DNA of 11,812 nucleotides from Candidatus Diapherotrites archaeon CG08_land_8_20_14_0_20_34_12 (lineage in GTDB: Archaea; Iainarchaeota; Iainarchaeia; Iainarchaeales; 0-14-0-20-34-12): contig PEXL01000047.1 in NCBI GenBank assembly GCA_002779065.1, forward strand, positions 15,258 to 27,069, given 5' to 3'. Both the position numbers and the translations under genes were made by a program. Below, one piece after another: positions 10,710 to 11,812 of the stretch (position 1 is its first letter; every line of letters starts with the position of its first letter). A model generated the notes under the pieces. That model was not told the DNA's origin. It saw only the letters and a program-made list of their open reading frames with translations, and made no database searches.

Positions 10710-11609
10710 ATGAGCTTTTACGAACAAGTATCTGCCAATAGAACAAAAACTATTGGCCTTTTTATTATTTTTTTCATTTTAGTGGCATTCTTAGGATTTA
10801 TATTTAGCTACTTTTTAGGTGATACCTTGCTTGTATTGCCCATCTTTATGGGTTTTTCAATCCTCTATCTTTTGATTTCCTATTTTGCAGGGGATAAAAT
10901 TGTTCTTGCAATTTCATCAGCAAAAGAAGCTGATCCTGTGAAATACCAAAGATTCCATAATGTTGCAGAGGAGATGGCTATTGCCGCAGGAATCCCAAAA
11001 CCCAAATTATATGTAATTAATGATACTGCAATGAATGCTTTTGCAACAGGCAGGGATCCTCAACATTCTGTTGTTTGTGCAACTACTGGCTTGCTTGAAA
11101 CAATGAACAGGGATGAATTGCAGGGGGTAATAGCACATGAAATGTCCCACATAAAGAATTTTGATATCAGGGTAATGATGCTTACCGCAGTATTAGTCAG
11201 CTTTACTGTTTTATTGAGTGATTTATTGCTAAGATTTGTTTTCTACGGTGGTTTGAGATCAAGGGATAATAATAATAAATCAGGAGGGCTTTTCCTTGTC
11301 TTGTTGGTTTTTGCAATCCTTCTTGCAATTATTACCCCAATAATTGCACAATTGATTAAATTTGCAATTTCAAGAAGCAGAGAATATCTAGCTGATGCAT
11401 CTGCAGCAGAATTGACAAGGTATCCTCAAGGTTTAGCATCAGCGCTTGCAAAGATTTCAGGCGATAAAGAGGTTTTGGAAGCAGCAAATAAAGCAACAGC
11501 ACATTTATACATCGCTAACCCATTAAAAGGCCAGAAACTGTGGATGATGTCTTTGTTTTCAACACATCCTGATATTAATGACAGGATAAAAAGATTAAGG
11601 GCAATGTGA
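10710..11609 (+). CDS. htpX: HtpX-like membrane zinc metalloprotease (M48)
   Basis: A 299-residue M48 peptidase. Two membrane helices at about 14-36 and 40-62 come before the catalytic part. The zinc site is H143-E144-M-S-H147 within GVIAHEMSHIKNFD, with the third ligand E225 in SREYLAD. Two more hydrophobic helices (about 155-177 and 193-215) lie between these motifs. The C-terminal STHPDINDRIKRL is the family's typical end. HtpX removes damaged or misfolded membrane proteins with the active site on the cytosolic side. It probably shares an mRNA with lemA; GTGAT a few bases before the ATG may act as ribosome-binding site. All key residues are present, so it should be active. Confidence 0.95.
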   Translation: MSFYEQVSANRTKTIGLFIIFFILVAFLGFIFSYFLGDTLLVLPIFMGFSILYLLISYFAGDKIVLAISSAKEADPVKYQRFHNVAEEMAIAAGIPKPKLYVINDTAMNAFATGRDPQHSVVCATTGLLETMNRDELQGVIAHEMSHIKNFDIRVMMLTAVLVSFTVLLSDLLLRFVFYGGLRSRDNNNKSGGLFLVLLVFAILLAIITPIIAQLIKFAISRSREYLADASAAELTRYPQGLASALAKISGDKEVLEAANKATAHLYIANPLKGQKLWMMSLFSTHPDINDRIKRLRAM

Positions 11610-11611
11610 CT

Positions 11612-11626
11612 GTTTTTGCATTTTTA
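11612..11626 (+). terminator. T-rich terminator after htpX
   Basis: Two runs of T (in TGTTTTTGCATTTTTAAG) follow the htpX stop within 20 nt. Archaeal RNA polymerase can stop at such T runs without a hairpin. Confidence 0.35.
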
Positions 11627-11629
11627 AGT

Positions 11630-11641
11630 AATTATTATTTA
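11630..11641 (+). promoter_or_regulatory. TATA element of the last gene
   Basis: An AT block, ATTATTATTTAT, is centred about 28 bp before ATG 11664, giving a near-leaderless mRNA like others in this window. Confidence 0.35.
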
Positions 11642-11663
11642 TTTGTTAAGAGAGTTGGGCTTA

Positions 11664-11812
11664 ATGTTAATAATTCAAATAGACCAAAGTAGGAAAATTG
11701 GTGAATTTTCTAAAGATACAAGGATATCTGCAGTTTCTGCAAGCTCATCTCATCTTATCATAATCTCTGCAAAATTGAAGAGAGCAATACTAATGGAATG
11801 CAAACGCAGAAA
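11664..11812 (+). CDS. Start of a gene of unknown function, cut by the window end
   Basis: Forty-nine codons are open from ATG 11664 to the end of the window. The product begins MLIIQIDQSRKIGEFSKDT, followed by a Ser-rich hydrophobic strand (SSSHLIIISAKLKRA). The IDQSxKI start and the strand ending in AKxKRA remind me of an uncharacterised archaeal family whose members begin IEIDQSGKI, but I cannot confirm this from a fragment. A TATA element at 11630-11641 fits a leaderless start. The AT-poor, Ser/Arg-containing codons look coding. Confidence 0.5.
   Translation, partial: MLIIQIDQSRKIGEFSKDTRISAVSASSSHLIIISAKLKRAILMECKRR

Overview
The window reads as a stretch of an AT-rich archaeal chromosome (about one third GC by eye), most likely from a small-genome DPANN-type lineage. 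Supporting evidence: TATA elements lie 25-30 bp ahead of start codons in many near-leaderless genes; the tRNA has no encoded CCA; archaeal-type proteins are present (SbcD-like metallophosphoesterase, DUF217-type VapB, archaetidylinositol-phosphate-synthase-like CDP-alcohol transferase). The exact lineage cannot be fixed from sequence alone.

Layout. 90-1010 (+) is a BASS-family membrane transporter, convergent with tRNA-Pro(CGG) at 1014-1086 (-). Just upstream of the tRNA lies an unusual triple 16-nt purine/pyrimidine element (1093-1154). The minus strand then carries a DUF4258 toxin with a zinc-ribbon/AbrB antitoxin (1189-1810), a solitary HicB-like protein (1928-2107) and a metallophosphoesterase (2199-2933). 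A divergent promoter leads to a membrane-anchored protein of unknown function (2986-3603, +). 3604-4392 (-) is an MNT/HEPN pair in which the HEPN toxin is broken by two frameshifts and the MNT antitoxin is intact. 4578-7445 (+) is the centrepiece: a 955-residue secreted protein joining an unknown beta-rich N-terminal region, an SLT lytic transglycosylase domain and an SGNH/GDSL hydrolase domain. It is followed by VapBC with an AbrB antitoxin (7482-8058, -), a DUF4258/DUF2283 pair (8222-8700, +) and VapBC with a DUF217-type antitoxin (8808-9400, +). The right end is housekeeping-like: a CDP-alcohol phosphatidyltransferase (9401-10027, -), divergent lemA-htpX (10111-11609, +), and the start of another gene (11664 to the window end).

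How it fits together. Five two-gene toxin-antitoxin loci plus one orphan HicB-like gene lie within about 8 kb and surround the secreted lysin-like protein, so 1.2-9.4 kb looks like an accessory island between ordinary genes. The large protein is the best candidate for something new. Lytic transglycosylases act on murein, which archaea do not make, and need a free C6 hydroxyl on MurNAc; SGNH enzymes of the Ape1/PatB type remove the O-acetyl group that blocks this hydroxyl. One chain with both activities could process O-acetylated bacterial murein without help. This is inference from domain content. Other notable signals are a 13-bp element placed at equivalent positions in two divergent promoters, two relic gene ends with only synonymous differences flanking a TA cassette, and a potential intramolecular triple helix next to the tRNA.
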